Shown piece by piece: positions 34,005 to 43,990 of a stretch of DNA of 62,000 nucleotides (its first letter is position 1; every line of letters starts with the position of its first letter). Below the pieces are notes generated by a model that worked only from the letters and a program-made list of their open reading frames with translations, was not told the origin of the DNA and ran no database searches. This DNA comes from Zygnema cylindricum (lineage: Eukaryota; Streptophyta; Zygnematophyceae; Zygnematales; Zygnemataceae). The stretch is taken from assembly GCA_037447655.1 (NCBI GenBank), contig JBBHKE010002614.1:146786-208785 (forward strand), read 5' to 3'. Both the position numbers and the translations under genes were made by a program.

Positions 34005-34076
34005 GAGCCAGCCAGGATTTAAACGTGGGACCTTTCACTTAAGCTGTCAATGTACTAACCACTGTACCACCAGCTC
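34005..34076 (-). tRNA. tRNA-like sequence in TRIM 5' LTR (72 nt cloverleaf)
   Basis: Minus strand 34076 to 34005 folds as a tRNA: acceptor GAGCTGG/CTGGCTC (7 bp, two G-U), D-arm GTAC-AGTGGTTA-GTAC, anticodon arm with one mismatch relative to the other LTR (TTGAC...GTGAA), 5-nt variable loop, and T-arm CCACG-TTTAAAT-CCTGG with one mismatch. Loop position 33 is not T and the anticodon is unclear, so a working tRNA is doubtful. It is part of an LTR, not a free-standing gene. Boxes A and B of a Pol III promoter are both recognisable. Confidence 0.6.
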
Positions 34077-34179
34077 AGATGTTATGCCGGTGGGTCCAAT
34101 TTTATATAGGTTTTAGTGTGAATTTTACCACAATTCCGGATATCGAGCGCACGTTTCACGTACGTCATCATTGAGTACC

Positions 34180-34395
34180 AGTCCTAGCGGCCTCCCACCG
34201 CCACCCCCCCCCTTCTCCCCCCCACTCCACGCCCCTCTCCCCTCCCTCTCCCACCCTCTCCCCTCCCTCTCCCACCCTCTCCCCCCCCAGTTCACAGCCT
34301 CTCTCCCCCCCTCCCCCCTCCCCCCCCCCCCCTCCCCTCCCTCCCCCCTCCTCTCCCCTCCCTCTCCCCCCCTCTCCACCCCTACCCCAACCTGC
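34180..34395. repeat. C/T-rich tract right of the TRIM
   Basis: CCCTCTCCCACC-type pyrimidine tract. Gly/Glu-rich antisense frames are not genes. Confidence 0.7.
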
Positions 34396-34555
34396 AAAAC
34401 CTGCCCTTTTGGTACAGCCCAAGACTGCCTCTCTATGACTCTCCCTTTTACTTCCCTCCCTCCCCTTCTCCCTGCCCCCCTACGGAAAAGAGGGTCTCGG
34501 CTCCTACCTACCCCCCCTCCCCCTTATTTGCACTGCCTCTACCTAAGAAAAGAAA

Positions 34556-35202
34556 TGTTGGGATATTGTCGTTTCACGGTATTTCCGCGAAGCGTAATAC
34601 CAACATTTGTTTGCCTGACGCGAAGTTTCGCGTCATTATACAAAAAGTACTATGTCCTTTCGCGACGGTACTTTTGATATCCGCGAACGAAAAGTTCTAT
34701 TTCGTTTCGCGACACTTTTTGTTTTCGTGCGCAGGTGTTCGAATTTGCCTGCAGGTGTGTTTGTGGAGCGACACGTGTTGAAGTCAACGTTTGGAGTTAG
34801 TCGTTTGAAAGAAGAAAGCGTGTGCTACTTCCTTCGTGGAACTTTCACTTGCAGTGTGAATAGTCTGCTAGGGACAGACTTCGTCGTTTTGCTAAGTCCT
34901 GCTTGTCTTACCTTGTTGTCTCTTAGTGTAGAGTAGCGAGTATATAGGCATCAATGTACATGTGCAGAGGATTGAATCTTATATGATTGAATCATAGAGG
35001 ATTAATCTTAGAGAAAGAGATTATTTAAAGAGGAGAGAGGAGAGAGAAGAGAGAAGAGAGATGATGTAAAGAGGCTTTGGCCAAGAAAACTTATAAATCT
35101 TTTTGGCTGAATATTCCTCTTGTCTATTATGAGCTTCCACTATGTAATGATTTATGTTTTGTGAATTATTTTGAGTGAATGTCTTTTGCTCAAGATCCTA
35201 CA
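34556..35202 (+). repeat. Copia-1 5' LTR
   Basis: Begins TGTTGGGATATTG and ends GATCCTACA. Contains repeated GTTTCGCG(A/G)C segments and a GAGAGGAGAGA-rich region before the end. Confidence 0.92.
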
Positions 35203-35278
35203 ATCGGTATTAGAGCTAGTGCTTCGGAGATAGAGAGAGAGCGCACTTGGAGGAAGAAGAAGAAATACTCCTTCCCCC

Positions 35279-35628
35279 ATGTTGACTTCGAAGAGAGCAA
35301 GAGAGTTCAGTTTTTCAGGTTCTCAATTTGAGGAGACCCAAAATACGGAGAGAAAATTTAAAGAAATGTTTGATACACTTATGAGATATGTAGATTCCCG
35401 TTTTCAAACTCAACCGAGTGAGAGCAAAGAAACACTTCCTTTCCGGCTACCGATCCATTCATTGGAAGAGCTAATGAGAGTGAGAGAAAATAGAGGATTA
35501 GGAAGGGAAAGTCGAAGATAGAAGAAGAAGAGTCCGAGTTTGAAGAAGGATTGGAAAACGAAGAAAATTATAATATGTCGGGGAAATCCGTGGCCTTTAA
35601 TGGCACCAATTATGCCGTTTGGAATAAG
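35279..35628 (+). pseudogene. Copia-1 gag, N-terminal part
   Basis: ATG at 35279 opens MLTSKRAREFSFSGS and runs to a stop near 35521. A frameshift leads into another frame containing MSGKSVAFNGTNYAVWNK, the F-N-G-x-N-Y-x-x-W motif common at the start of Copia gag. The frame is cut at 35628 by the solo LTR and continues at 36698. Confidence 0.6.
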
Positions 35629-36697
35629 TGTTGAAAGTATTATTTTTATATGGTATTTTCTAGGTCTGAACTTAGTACAAATAGAAGAGGTGGACAGCCT
35701 GCCTCCGCCTCCTCTCTCTTCCCACCATACTTGTCGTAGTCACTGAGGGATAAAGAGGGTGGCTGAGCCATGGCTCTCTCTCTTCCCACCTTACTTGTCG
35801 TAGTCACTGAGGGATAGAGAGGGTGGCTGAGCCATGGCTGTCCTAGCTTAAGCAGGCAGGGCTAAAGAGTGACTTATGTCACTTTCAACAAAAGGTTGAG
35901 TCCGGCAGGACTCGAACCTCCGACCGGTAGAGCGCGGCTTAGCCGTTAGCTCTAACCAGTCTGTCGTAGAAGTCCGTTAGCATACATTAGGTTTAATATT
36001 TACTTAAACAATGTTACGTCTATAAATTCGATTAACGGAATTACGAACGAAAGAACATGGAACCAAGTATTATATAGTGCGGACATTATCTCGCACGCAA
36101 ACAAATGAATCAGACATTTGTTTTCGACGGCGGACATTTAATATCGAATCTGATCCGACGGCGTACATCAATGACGAGATCACGGAATGGTCACTTTTGG
36201 CGTTTATGGACGTGGCGTGACGTGGCGCCACGCGGAGGGATGACATTTGGTCGCAGGAATTCCGGATAACATAAGGAGAAGTGAAAAGTGGACACGCGTC
36301 CACTTAATGGCGTTGCCGTACATGGGCCGTACAGAAAGTACATCGACCATAGTACTTTTCTGTACTCTATAGTGATCCGATTGGTTCGTACTTCAATAGA
36401 TAGGGTTTGTGAGAGGGATTTAGGACTTAGAGAATTTTGGTAGATAGGAACCTCTCTCTCTCTTTGAGAGTTTGTATAAACTTGGCATCTTTGCCAACTC
36501 ATAACTAATCGACTGGTTGGCCGTTTTCAGTGATTCTTTTTGCTACGGACTCACGGGATTCTAGGCTACAGAGGGGTGCAGTCAAATTGTCAGTTTGCCT
36601 TCTTAGGCAGCAGTGGTTGTGGCTTAAAGTGGGTTAGTTAAATACTATCTTGAGGCTTCCTATATTCTGTGGTCCAATGGAGGACACACAATTGCCA
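35629..36697 (+). mobile_element. Solo LTR inside Copia-1 gag
   Basis: A 1069-bp unit beginning TGTTGAAAGTATTA and ending CACAATTGCCA, with an imperfect duplication (ATAAG before; AGAAG overlapping the end). Removing it restores the gag reading W-N-K followed by F-I-P-C. It is the same family as the solo LTR at 25709 and the LTRs of Copia-2 in the opposite orientation. Confidence 0.75.
35893..35975 (-). other. tRNA-like module inside the solo LTR
   Basis: On the minus strand, antisense to the LTR: a box-A-like GGTTAGAGCTAACGG, then GGTTCGAGTCC, which matches a canonical box B exactly. The T-stem is imperfect and a full cloverleaf is not obvious. Confidence 0.5.
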
Positions 36698-37153
36698 GAA
36701 GTTTATTCCATGCCAACTTATTCTCAAGAAGCTTTGGAGGATTGTCAACGGAGAAGATAAAATGCCACTCGAGAGTAAGGCACGTGCTCAATGGGGGTTA
36801 AAGGATATTACGGCAACGACTGGTTTGATGAAAAATTGCCTTTTTTCCGTGCTTGATCATTTCCTTGCTCACGGCATGGCCCATGAGTGTTGGCAAGCTC
36901 TTGAGGAAAAATATGAGAAAGGCGTTGTGAACAAGGGTCAATATGTTTATACGGACTTTATGAATTTTAAAATCAAGTCAAATGAATTGATGGATGATGC
37001 CGTGAAGCGCTTCAATATTATACTCGAGCAATTAATCAACAATGGCCGAGTTATCTTGGATGCGGATAAGTTAAGAGTTTTTCTTAATGCTTTAGCGGAG
37101 AGGCTTTTGCATCTTAAACCTATTTTACGAGCGAAGGCGGATAACACCCTCGG
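36698..37153 (+). pseudogene. Copia-1 gag, middle part
   Basis: Open frame LILKKLWRIVNGEDKMPLES through HECWQALEEKYEK and AVKRFNIILEQLINNG, typical of the Copia gag (UBN2) domain. It is cut after A-D-N-T-L by the Gypsy insertion at 37154 and resumes at 44514. Confidence 0.8.
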
Positions 37154-37671
37154 TGTAACAGGGTTACAGAATTGGGTACTTAGTAGTTAGGGCTAGGCTG
37201 CTATAGTTGCGATTTCAGAGCAGCGCAGTTGCGATGCCAGAGCAGCGCAGCTGCGATTCTAGACCAGCGCAGCATAGCAGCATAGCAACTTAGCGGCGTA
37301 GCAACTAGTAGCGCAGCGGCGTAGCAGCGCAGCATAGCAACGCCGCAATTGTGTAGATTGAACTGTATAGTTCTAGAAGGAAGTTTGGATAGATCTTGGA
37401 TTGGCCGCGAAGGTCCACGTGTACAGCCGTATAGTACTAAGTTGACCAGCAGTTAGCTAGTTTAAATAGTCAGGTAGACCTAGTGAATAGGACACCGGAA
37501 GTAGACCTGAAATAGACTTACGCAGCTAGCGCAACCTTGTACTCTCTTTCAAGTAACAAAGCCCAACTTTGTCTGTGAGTTCTGTGTGCTCTTGCTGTTG
37601 CTACGGGGAGATCCTTGGTATTTTCCGCTGTGCATTGTGACGTATTGTGGGGTGTTGTTACCTCTTTTACA
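37154..37671 (+). repeat. Gypsy-1 5' LTR
   Basis: 518 bp, TG...CA. The first 180 bp are rich in GCAGCGCAG/GCGTAGCA units. Confidence 0.95.
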
Positions 37672-37672
37672 C

Positions 37673-37683
37673 TGGTATCGGAG
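37673..37683 (+). other. Gypsy-1 primer-binding site
   Basis: TGGTATCGGAG one base after the LTR; complementary to the 3' end of initiator-Met tRNA with one mismatch. Confidence 0.75.
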
Positions 37684-37705
37684 GCGTTACCCGTGACTCG
37701 ACAGC

Positions 37706-40700
37706 ATGGATGAACACGGTGTATCTACTACAGAAATGTTGGGGCAAGTTCTCAGGGAGTTGGAAAGTGTGAGATTACAGAATGCGCAGCTAAGTAACAC
37801 CGTCATGGCCTTGGAGACGCGTCTAGGGGAGCGACCTCATGGAGGCATCGAGAAAGATTCCCGGAGACCGAAATTACGGCTTCCCAACGAGTTTGACCCT
37901 GCAAGACACAAGAACCTTGACTCATGGCTATTCTCCGTGGCGAACTATCTCGAGAATTTTCCTAGCCTATCGGATCGTGAGAAGATTCACTACGCGGGTG
38001 GTCTTCTTAAAGGGGCAGCGAGGGCTTGGTGGAGAACGTTGGTAGAGGACGATGAGACACCGACCGTCTGGGCGCTCTTCGTTCAACTCCTCCGCGACAC
38101 TTGGCAGCCTGTCAACACGGTGAAGGCAGAGAGAGATAAGATCGCAGTATTGAAGCAACGAACTTCAGTGATGGAGTTTACGCAGAGGTTCTTGGAGTGC
38201 AAGGTTCAAATACCTACGATGACGGAGGATGAAGCCGTGGATTGTTTCGTGAAGGGGCTTAAGTCGTCTATTCGTAGAGATGTGGAGCAATGGCTTGCTC
38301 GGGAAAGCACAACTCCTCCTCTCTCAGCAATCATCAAGTTTGCGGAGCGGACCGATTCGGTCAACTTCAACCTCCGGAGACCTTATCACTACGGGTCGAG
38401 CAGTAGCGGAGGAAACCGACGAGACGAAGGTCCAACCCCCATGGAGCTCGGCGCAATTAATGAGGATAAGGAAGCGGTCAACGTCCTGCGGAAAAAGAAG
38501 AAAACCACCAAGACCAAGACCAATGACTTGTCCCCCGAGGAAATCCAACGGAGGAGGCAAAATGGCCTATGCTTCCAGTGCGGTTCTCCGGATCACATGG
38601 CTCGGGAGTGTCCAAAACGGAAAGACCCCAAAAAGGGAAAACTTACCGTTATGAGGTTAGCCGGAGAAGGAGGTGACCCTTTGATATTTCGGGGTCAAAT
38701 AGGAGTGAGTGCAGCTGACTTCATGGTGGACTCCGGAGCGTCGGGGAACTTCATTAACGAGGCGACGGTGAAAAGGTTGAAACTTCCTCTTGTGGTACTA
38801 CATAATCCTCAGTCGGTGCAATTGGCCGACGGCAGTTCCCTATCAATCACCCATCGTACCCCGAGGTTGCGCGTCGGCATTGGGAAATTCCGATGGTACG
38901 ACACGCTTCATGTATTACCTCTTGGGGATCATGAGGTAATATTGGGGAAGCCGTGGCTGCAAAAATGGAATCCGATGATTGACTGGAGAAGTGGCGCCAT
39001 GAGAGTGAAGAAAGGTGAAGAAGAGTTTGAGGTAACAGCGGGAGCGGCTGGTAAGGGAACGGAAGAGGGACGCCTGCTTTCGGCCTTACAGCTTAAGAGG
39101 GCACTTAAGAAAGGGGAAATGATTTATATGGCGGTCGTCCAGCCAATGGAGGAGGCGAAGGAGGAGATCCCGGAAGAATGGAAAAAGAAGGACCCCGACT
39201 TCGACTCCAAAGAAAGTGACGACATTGGAAAGACTTCCGAAGAGGCCCCGGAAGTCGTGTCAAAACTTCTCGAGGAGTACGCAGATGTATTTCCCCCGAA
39301 GCTCCCCGAAGGATTACCTCCGAAGCGCGAAGTGGATCATAAAATAGAGCTTGTTCCTGGAGCGGTACCTCCGGCTAATCGGATGTACAAGATGAGCTAC
39401 ACCGAGTTGGACGAATTGAAAAAGCAACTCGCGGAGTTGGTCGAAGCCGGAGCAATCGAACCAAGCAAGTCACCGTATGGAGCCCCTGTTCTCTTTGTGA
39501 ACAAGAAAGATGGAGGGTTCCGTATGTGTATAGATTACCGAGCGCTGAACAAGTTAACGGTGAAGAATGCGTACCCCCTACCGAGGATAGACGAATTGTT
39601 GGATCGACTTCGAGGTGCCAAATATTTTTCGAAAATAGACTTGCGGAGCGGCTACCACCAGATCAGAATTGCCGAGGAGGATGTGGAAAAGACGGCGTTC
39701 AGAACTCGATACGGTCATTTCCAGTTTCGGGTAATGCCGTTCGGGTTGACTAACGCACCGGCGACCTTTATGCATTTAATGAATTCCATCTTTCGACAAT
39801 ATCTGGACGCATTCGTGATCGTCTTCTTAGATGACATATTGGTGTATAGCCGAACGCAGGAGGAGCATGTGAAGCACTTACGGACGGTCCTCCAAGTCCT
39901 TCGGGAGCATAAGTTATACGCAAAAAGAAGTAAATGTGACTTCTTTAAGGAGAAAATTGACTTTCTAGGCCATGTGGTGAGCCGGGACGGGATCGCAGTG
40001 GATCCCAACAAGACTAGAGCAGTAAAGGAGTGGCCGCAGCCGGCGAATATTACGGAGTTACGAAGCTTTCTCGGACTATGCTCCTATTATCGACGTTTTG
40101 TCGAAGGTTTCGCAAAAATCGCTGCACCGCTCACGGAATTGCTCAAGAATGATGCGCCCTATGATTGGAAAGCGGCGCAAGAAACAGCCTTTAACACGCT
40201 AAAGGAGCGGTTGGTTACCGCCCCTGTGTTAGCTGTTCCCGATCCGGATTTACCTTGGACGGTAATTACTGACGCTAGCGATATGGCTATTGGAGCGATC
40301 CTTATGCAGGATCAAGGAAAAGGCCTTCAACCCATCGCCTACGACAGTCGCAAACTAAAGGCAGCAGAGTTGAACTGGGCTACCCATGAGAAGGAAACAA
40401 TAGCTATTATCAATGCGCTGGAGGTTTGGAAGTGTTACGTTCAGGGAAAACGGATCACGGTTATCACGGATCACCACGCCTTACAATATCTCCAAACCCA
40501 GCCGAAGTTGTCCAAGAAACAAGTGCGCTGGATGACGTTCCTGCAAACCTTCGGTCCGGAACTTGTTATTGAATATAAGCCGGGCAAAACGAACCCGGCG
40601 GATGCGCTGTCAAGAAGACCTGACGTCGCTGCGCCGGCAGCGGAGCAACAACCGCAAGCACCGCAGCAGAGGAACGGAGACTCTGTGAAAGAGAAAAGCG

Positions 40701-42529
40701 CAGCGTTGACCGAAGCGCAAAATCAGAAGCTCAGCGCAGTCACCAGTACGGTGCAAGTGGACGAACAGTGGTTAAGTCGGATAAAGGCCGCCTACGGCGA
40801 TGATGGTTCACTAAAGGAACTTGTCAAACGGAAAGTACTCGTTCGAACTGCCAATGATATGTGGCGGTATAGACCGAGTAAGACAACACGGCTATATGTG
40901 CCGACAAATACGGCACTTCGTCACGCAATTCTTCAAATGAGTCATGACGAGCCGCTCAGTGGACATTTTGGACGAGATAAAACAACCGCACGTGTCGCTG
41001 AAGCGTATTACTGGCCAAACATGACTCGAGACATTGCAGAATATGTCCGGACGTGTGACTCGTGTAATAGAAACAAATCTGATTCAGGGCAACAAGGTCT
41101 GTTACAACCCCTCCCAATACCATCTGTTCCTTGGGAGGCGATCTCGATGGATTTTATCGTGGCCCTTCCCCGGACGAAGGAGGGCTACGACTCAATCTTC
41201 GTCGTCGTGGATTACCTAACGAAAATGGCACATTTTCTACCCACGACCACTACGGCTACTGCACGAGATATTGCGGACTTATTCTTTCGGGAAATATTCC
41301 GCCATCACGGTCTTCCAAAAAGGATCGTCAGCGACCGCGATCGAAAATTCGTGAGCCACTTTTGGCAAAATCTATTTGCGTTATGCGGAACGCAGCTTGC
41401 CATGTCCACAGCCTACCACCCTCAAACTGATGGTCAAACTGAACGGGTGAATCGGACTTTGGAGGAAGCATTGCGGGCTTATGTCTCGGTGCACCAAACG
41501 GATTGGGTGGACCATTTAACGGCAATCGAAGTAGCATACAACAGTGCAGTCCACTCGTCAACAAATGCTACGCCTTTCTCCCTCAATGGACGACAACCCA
41601 CTCTTCCCCACACTTTATTGGTAGCGGACTGCGAAACACCGGCTGCTTTAGACTTTGCCAAGACGTTGCAAGGCAACCTGGAAAAGGCGGCAAAGGCGCT
41701 CCAACTGGCAAAGGATCGCCAAAAGTCGCAGGCGGACGCTCACCGGAAGGAAATAGTCTTCTGTGTGGGGGACAAGGTTCGCCTTAATATGGCAAACCTC
41801 TCCTTGCCGGGAGCCCTCTCTAAAAAGTTAGCCCCAAAGTTCACGCGCCCGTTCACAATTCTGTCCCGTGTGGGCAACGTCGCTTACAGGTTGGATATCC
41901 CGACGGACTGGCATATCCACAATGTTTTCCATGTTTCCCTCCTTAAACCATTCCGTGATCCTGATTCGGTGTTCCCTAACCGACGACGGCATACTCCTCT
42001 ACAACCCGTTCAAGGTACCTCAGACGAGTATGAGGTGGAAGAGATCCTTAAGTCACGTCGCTCTCGGAATTCTAACTCCACGCAATACTTGGTGCGTTGG
42101 AAGGGTTACGGTGCTGAGGACGACTCTTGGGTGGACGAGGGGGATCTGCATTCCCCGGAGTTGCTGCGCCGGTTTCTGCAGAGTGAGGACACTCAGCTTT
42201 ACCCGAGGGGCAATTGCAGCGGCCGCAACAAAGGGGCGAATCGCAGTGGCGCAACCATCGCAATAATATTGGGGACGCGGCAAAGGACCGCAGCGGCGAT
42301 GTTACCACACTGCAGCGCTGTAGCAGCGCAACCACCGCAGCGCAACATGGTCATGATGACGTCAGAGGATCGCAGTATCACCACTGCGCTGACAGGAAAG
42401 CGCAACGGCGCAATTGTGTTTCACTATGTAGGTAACGACGAACCCTCGGTTCCGCCGCAGCAACGCAGTTTTAGACATGTTGGATACTGCGATACCCTCG
42501 CACGCTGCGACGCTGCGCACAGCCCATAA
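37706..42529 (+). CDS. Gypsy-1 Gag-Pol polyprotein with C-terminal chromodomain
   Basis: A single 1607-residue frame starting 33 bp after the PBS. Gag includes [10 protein letters not shown]-type capsid sequence. A CCHC knuckle ([14 protein letters not shown]) is at about 291-304. Protease D-S-G-A-S is at about 342. RT runs about 560-800 with catalytic F-L-D-D at about 708. RNase H starts near 855 ([10 protein letters not shown]). The integrase zinc region is about 1085-1120 (HFGRDK...CDSCNRNK) and the catalytic D, D, E lie near 1147, 1210 and 1245. The chromodomain is about 1441-1480 ([22 protein letters not shown]) and may steer integration to marked chromatin. Gag and Pol share one frame, so cleavage by the element's protease is expected. 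A 125-residue tail after the chromodomain is low in known motifs and encoded by GCGCAGC-rich DNA. Confidence 0.95.
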   Translation: MDEHGVSTTEMLGQVLRELESVRLQNAQLSNTVMALETRLGERPHGGIEKDSRRPKLRLPNEFDPARHKNLDSWLFSVANYLENFPSLSDREKIHYAGGLLKGAARAWWRTLVEDDETPTVWALFVQLLRDTWQPVNTVKAERDKIAVLKQRTSVMEFTQRFLECKVQIPTMTEDEAVDCFVKGLKSSIRRDVEQWLARESTTPPLSAIIKFAERTDSVNFNLRRPYHYGSSSSGGNRRDEGPTPMELGAINEDKEAVNVLRKKKKTTKTKTNDLSPEEIQRRRQNGLCFQCGSPDHMARECPKRKDPKKGKLTVMRLAGEGGDPLIFRGQIGVSAADFMVDSGASGNFINEATVKRLKLPLVVLHNPQSVQLADGSSLSITHRTPRLRVGIGKFRWYDTLHVLPLGDHEVILGKPWLQKWNPMIDWRSGAMRVKKGEEEFEVTAGAAGKGTEEGRLLSALQLKRALKKGEMIYMAVVQPMEEAKEEIPEEWKKKDPDFDSKESDDIGKTSEEAPEVVSKLLEEYADVFPPKLPEGLPPKREVDHKIELVPGAVPPANRMYKMSYTELDELKKQLAELVEAGAIEPSKSPYGAPVLFVNKKDGGFRMCIDYRALNKLTVKNAYPLPRIDELLDRLRGAKYFSKIDLRSGYHQIRIAEEDVEKTAFRTRYGHFQFRVMPFGLTNAPATFMHLMNSIFRQYLDAFVIVFLDDILVYSRTQEEHVKHLRTVLQVLREHKLYAKRSKCDFFKEKIDFLGHVVSRDGIAVDPNKTRAVKEWPQPANITELRSFLGLCSYYRRFVEGFAKIAAPLTELLKNDAPYDWKAAQETAFNTLKERLVTAPVLAVPDPDLPWTVITDASDMAIGAILMQDQGKGLQPIAYDSRKLKAAELNWATHEKETIAIINALEVWKCYVQGKRITVITDHHALQYLQTQPKLSKKQVRWMTFLQTFGPELVIEYKPGKTNPADALSRRPDVAAPAAEQQPQAPQQRNGDSVKEKSAALTEAQNQKLSAVTSTVQVDEQWLSRIKAAYGDDGSLKELVKRKVLVRTANDMWRYRPSKTTRLYVPTNTALRHAILQMSHDEPLSGHFGRDKTTARVAEAYYWPNMTRDIAEYVRTCDSCNRNKSDSGQQGLLQPLPIPSVPWEAISMDFIVALPRTKEGYDSIFVVVDYLTKMAHFLPTTTTATARDIADLFFREIFRHHGLPKRIVSDRDRKFVSHFWQNLFALCGTQLAMSTAYHPQTDGQTERVNRTLEEALRAYVSVHQTDWVDHLTAIEVAYNSAVHSSTNATPFSLNGRQPTLPHTLLVADCETPAALDFAKTLQGNLEKAAKALQLAKDRQKSQADAHRKEIVFCVGDKVRLNMANLSLPGALSKKLAPKFTRPFTILSRVGNVAYRLDIPTDWHIHNVFHVSLLKPFRDPDSVFPNRRRHTPLQPVQGTSDEYEVEEILKSRRSRNSNSTQYLVRWKGYGAEDDSWVDEGDLHSPELLRRFLQSEDTQLYPRGNCSGRNKGANRSGATIAIILGTRQRTAAAMLPHCSAVAAQPPQRNMVMMTSEDRSITTALTGKRNGAIVFHYVGNDEPSVPPQQRSFRHVGYCDTLARCDAAHSP

Positions 42530-42673
42530 GTGAAACCCTCAACCCCCGGGAATACAACCATCATTCGTCCTCACAACTAACTCAGTCTCGGCAGCTTGGA
42601 AACGGCTTCCCTCCGCACAATTACTTTACCTCCGCTTCTGGAGCTACCGGAATTGTCTGGTTCAGCAGTGTCT

Positions 42674-43855
42674 ATGGCGTCGTCGTCCTCTCCACCCTCG
42701 AAAAGGAGGAGACTGGTACGGGTGGGACAAATAGACCCGAGCCGTCCCGAGAGATTGCTAAGGGCGGCGGAAGCCATGGTGGAAGCTAGCAATCGAAGAG
42801 AGGTAGAAGTGGAGCCGGAACCGGAGGATAGTGTCAGTTGCGAGGCAGGACCGGCGGAGACCAGTGGAGGGGAGGGGTCAGAGAACTCACAGGACCCTGA
42901 ATACACCCCAACCCGGGAAGGCGATCAGGAACTTCAAGCAGATCATGAGCTGTCGGAGGCGGAGGAGCCGGAACGCGAACCAACACCTCCGCCAATTGAG
43001 GAGCGCGCCTCAGATCTGGAGGTGACGCGGGACCCAACCAAGGAGAGCACTCCAGACGATCAATCGTCTGAAAGCGCGGAGAGGAAAGCGGAGGAACAAT
43101 ACCCCAGCGGTGATGATGTGTTTCTCTTGCGCGAAAACCGAAGAGATTCGGAGGAGGAGAGTGAACAGGGAGAGGAAATTCCCGACTACCTCTTCCCACT
43201 ACCGGTCGACACCCAGCATCCGGACCTCGCCTTCAGCTTCGCCAAAAGGTTTTATTGGGACCCCTCAGAGTGGCCCGAAGAATGGAGTATAGGGAAGCCT
43301 GGAGATCCTATCCGCATCCCTACCAACGTTCCGTCACACCCAGCGTGGAATTTCATGCGAACCAAGGACCTGGGGAATAATCATAAAGGCTATGTGCAAC
43401 TGAATCCTCACACCTTACCGTTCGTAGAAGTGGTAGAGGAAAACTACAGGTACAGAATTGACGTTCCCGGGTTACTTCGCCATTATCACCCGTGGGATGT
43501 TCGCCTCCACGACATCATCTCTCGAGCGGAAGTCACCCCTGAAGTTCGAGAACTCAAGCTGGCTCGAAGGAATGCTTTGCAGCGGGCCCGAGCTGCAAAA
43601 AAACACGTGTCCTTCAAATTACGAAAGGTACCTCGGTGGGAACCGGCAGACGAGGAACCAGAGGAAGCTACCCCAGGGGCTGAACCCGGAGGACCCAGGA
43701 TTCCGGCACCCGAGGAGCCTGCACCTGCGGACGTTCCGCAGCAAACCGCAGTACCCATGGAGGAAGCGGAAAATCAGGTTCGGGAACGAATTACTCGGCA
43801 GCGGTTGGCAGCTGCAGATCGTCACATCGCGTTACTGGAGACCCGATGTGAATAG
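42674..43855 (+). CDS. Gypsy-1 extra ORF downstream of pol (393 aa, unknown function)
   Basis: An open frame in sense orientation between pol (144 bp upstream) and the 3' LTR. The first ATG is at 42674; the frame is also open for 26 codons upstream. The N-terminus has a basic KRRRL cluster. Residues about 40-180 are acidic and Pro/Glu/Ser-rich, probably disordered. Residues about 185-330 look folded: many aromatics (FYWDPSEWPEEW, HPAWNFMRTKDLG, RYRIDVPGLLRHYHPWDVRL). A basic helical stretch (RRNALQRARAAKKHVSFKLR), a Pro/Glu-rich linker and a charged C-terminal helix follow. There are no transmembrane segments, so it is not an envelope-like protein. No family is recognised. Remaining open in a young element suggests function, which is inference. 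It may be translated from a spliced or internal RNA. Confidence 0.7.
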   Translation: MASSSSPPSKRRRLVRVGQIDPSRPERLLRAAEAMVEASNRREVEVEPEPEDSVSCEAGPAETSGGEGSENSQDPEYTPTREGDQELQADHELSEAEEPEREPTPPPIEERASDLEVTRDPTKESTPDDQSSESAERKAEEQYPSGDDVFLLRENRRDSEEESEQGEEIPDYLFPLPVDTQHPDLAFSFAKRFYWDPSEWPEEWSIGKPGDPIRIPTNVPSHPAWNFMRTKDLGNNHKGYVQLNPHTLPFVEVVEENYRYRIDVPGLLRHYHPWDVRLHDIISRAEVTPEVRELKLARRNALQRARAAKKHVSFKLRKVPRWEPADEEPEEATPGAEPGGPRIPAPEEPAPADVPQQTAVPMEEAENQVRERITRQRLAAADRHIALLETRCE

Positions 43856-43990
43856 CTCCAACATCAACTCGACGTCCTTCGCCAGGAGTTCGAGGAGTAT
43901 CGTGAAGAAACATACGACATACTCCGGCAACTGCAGTTTCCCTGACTCCATCAAAGTTCAGCGGGACGCTGAATCCTTAGTGGGAGGCAC

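Larger units (their letters stand above)
33630..34170 (-). mobile_element. TRIM retrotransposon with tRNA-like sequences in its LTRs
   Basis: A complete 541-bp miniature LTR element, sense on the minus strand. 5' LTR is 34170-33949 (222 bp), the internal domain is 33948-33884 (65 bp), and the 3' LTR is 33883-33630 (254 bp). Perfect 5-bp duplications TTGAG flank it (33625-33629 and 34171-34175). The internal domain starts with TGGTATCGGAGCCA, a primer-binding site for the 3' end of initiator-Met tRNA, and ends with the polypurine tract CTGGAGGGGGGG. There is no coding capacity, as usual for TRIMs. Each LTR has a TATATAAA box and, 32 bp downstream, a tRNA-like segment. The sense strand has no run of four T, so a Pol III transcript would find no terminator inside the element. 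Confidence 0.85.

Noticed and set aside
34005-34076. A free-standing functional tRNA gene
   Set aside because: It lies inside an LTR and is matched in the partner LTR; loop position 33 is not T and the anticodon is not clear.
34556-37153. The solo LTR at 35629 as the 5' LTR of a full element ending at 52-62 kb
   Set aside because: Orientation is opposite to Copia-2, and removing 35629-36697 restores the Copia-1 gag frame, so it is a separate solo LTR.
42053-42405. Minus-strand frames over the end of Gypsy-1 pol
   Set aside because: Antisense of a domain-supported polyprotein and of its GCGCAG repeat tail.
42674-43855. Envelope-like gene in Gypsy-1
   Set aside because: No signal peptide, transmembrane segment or cleavage-site pattern is visible in the frame.
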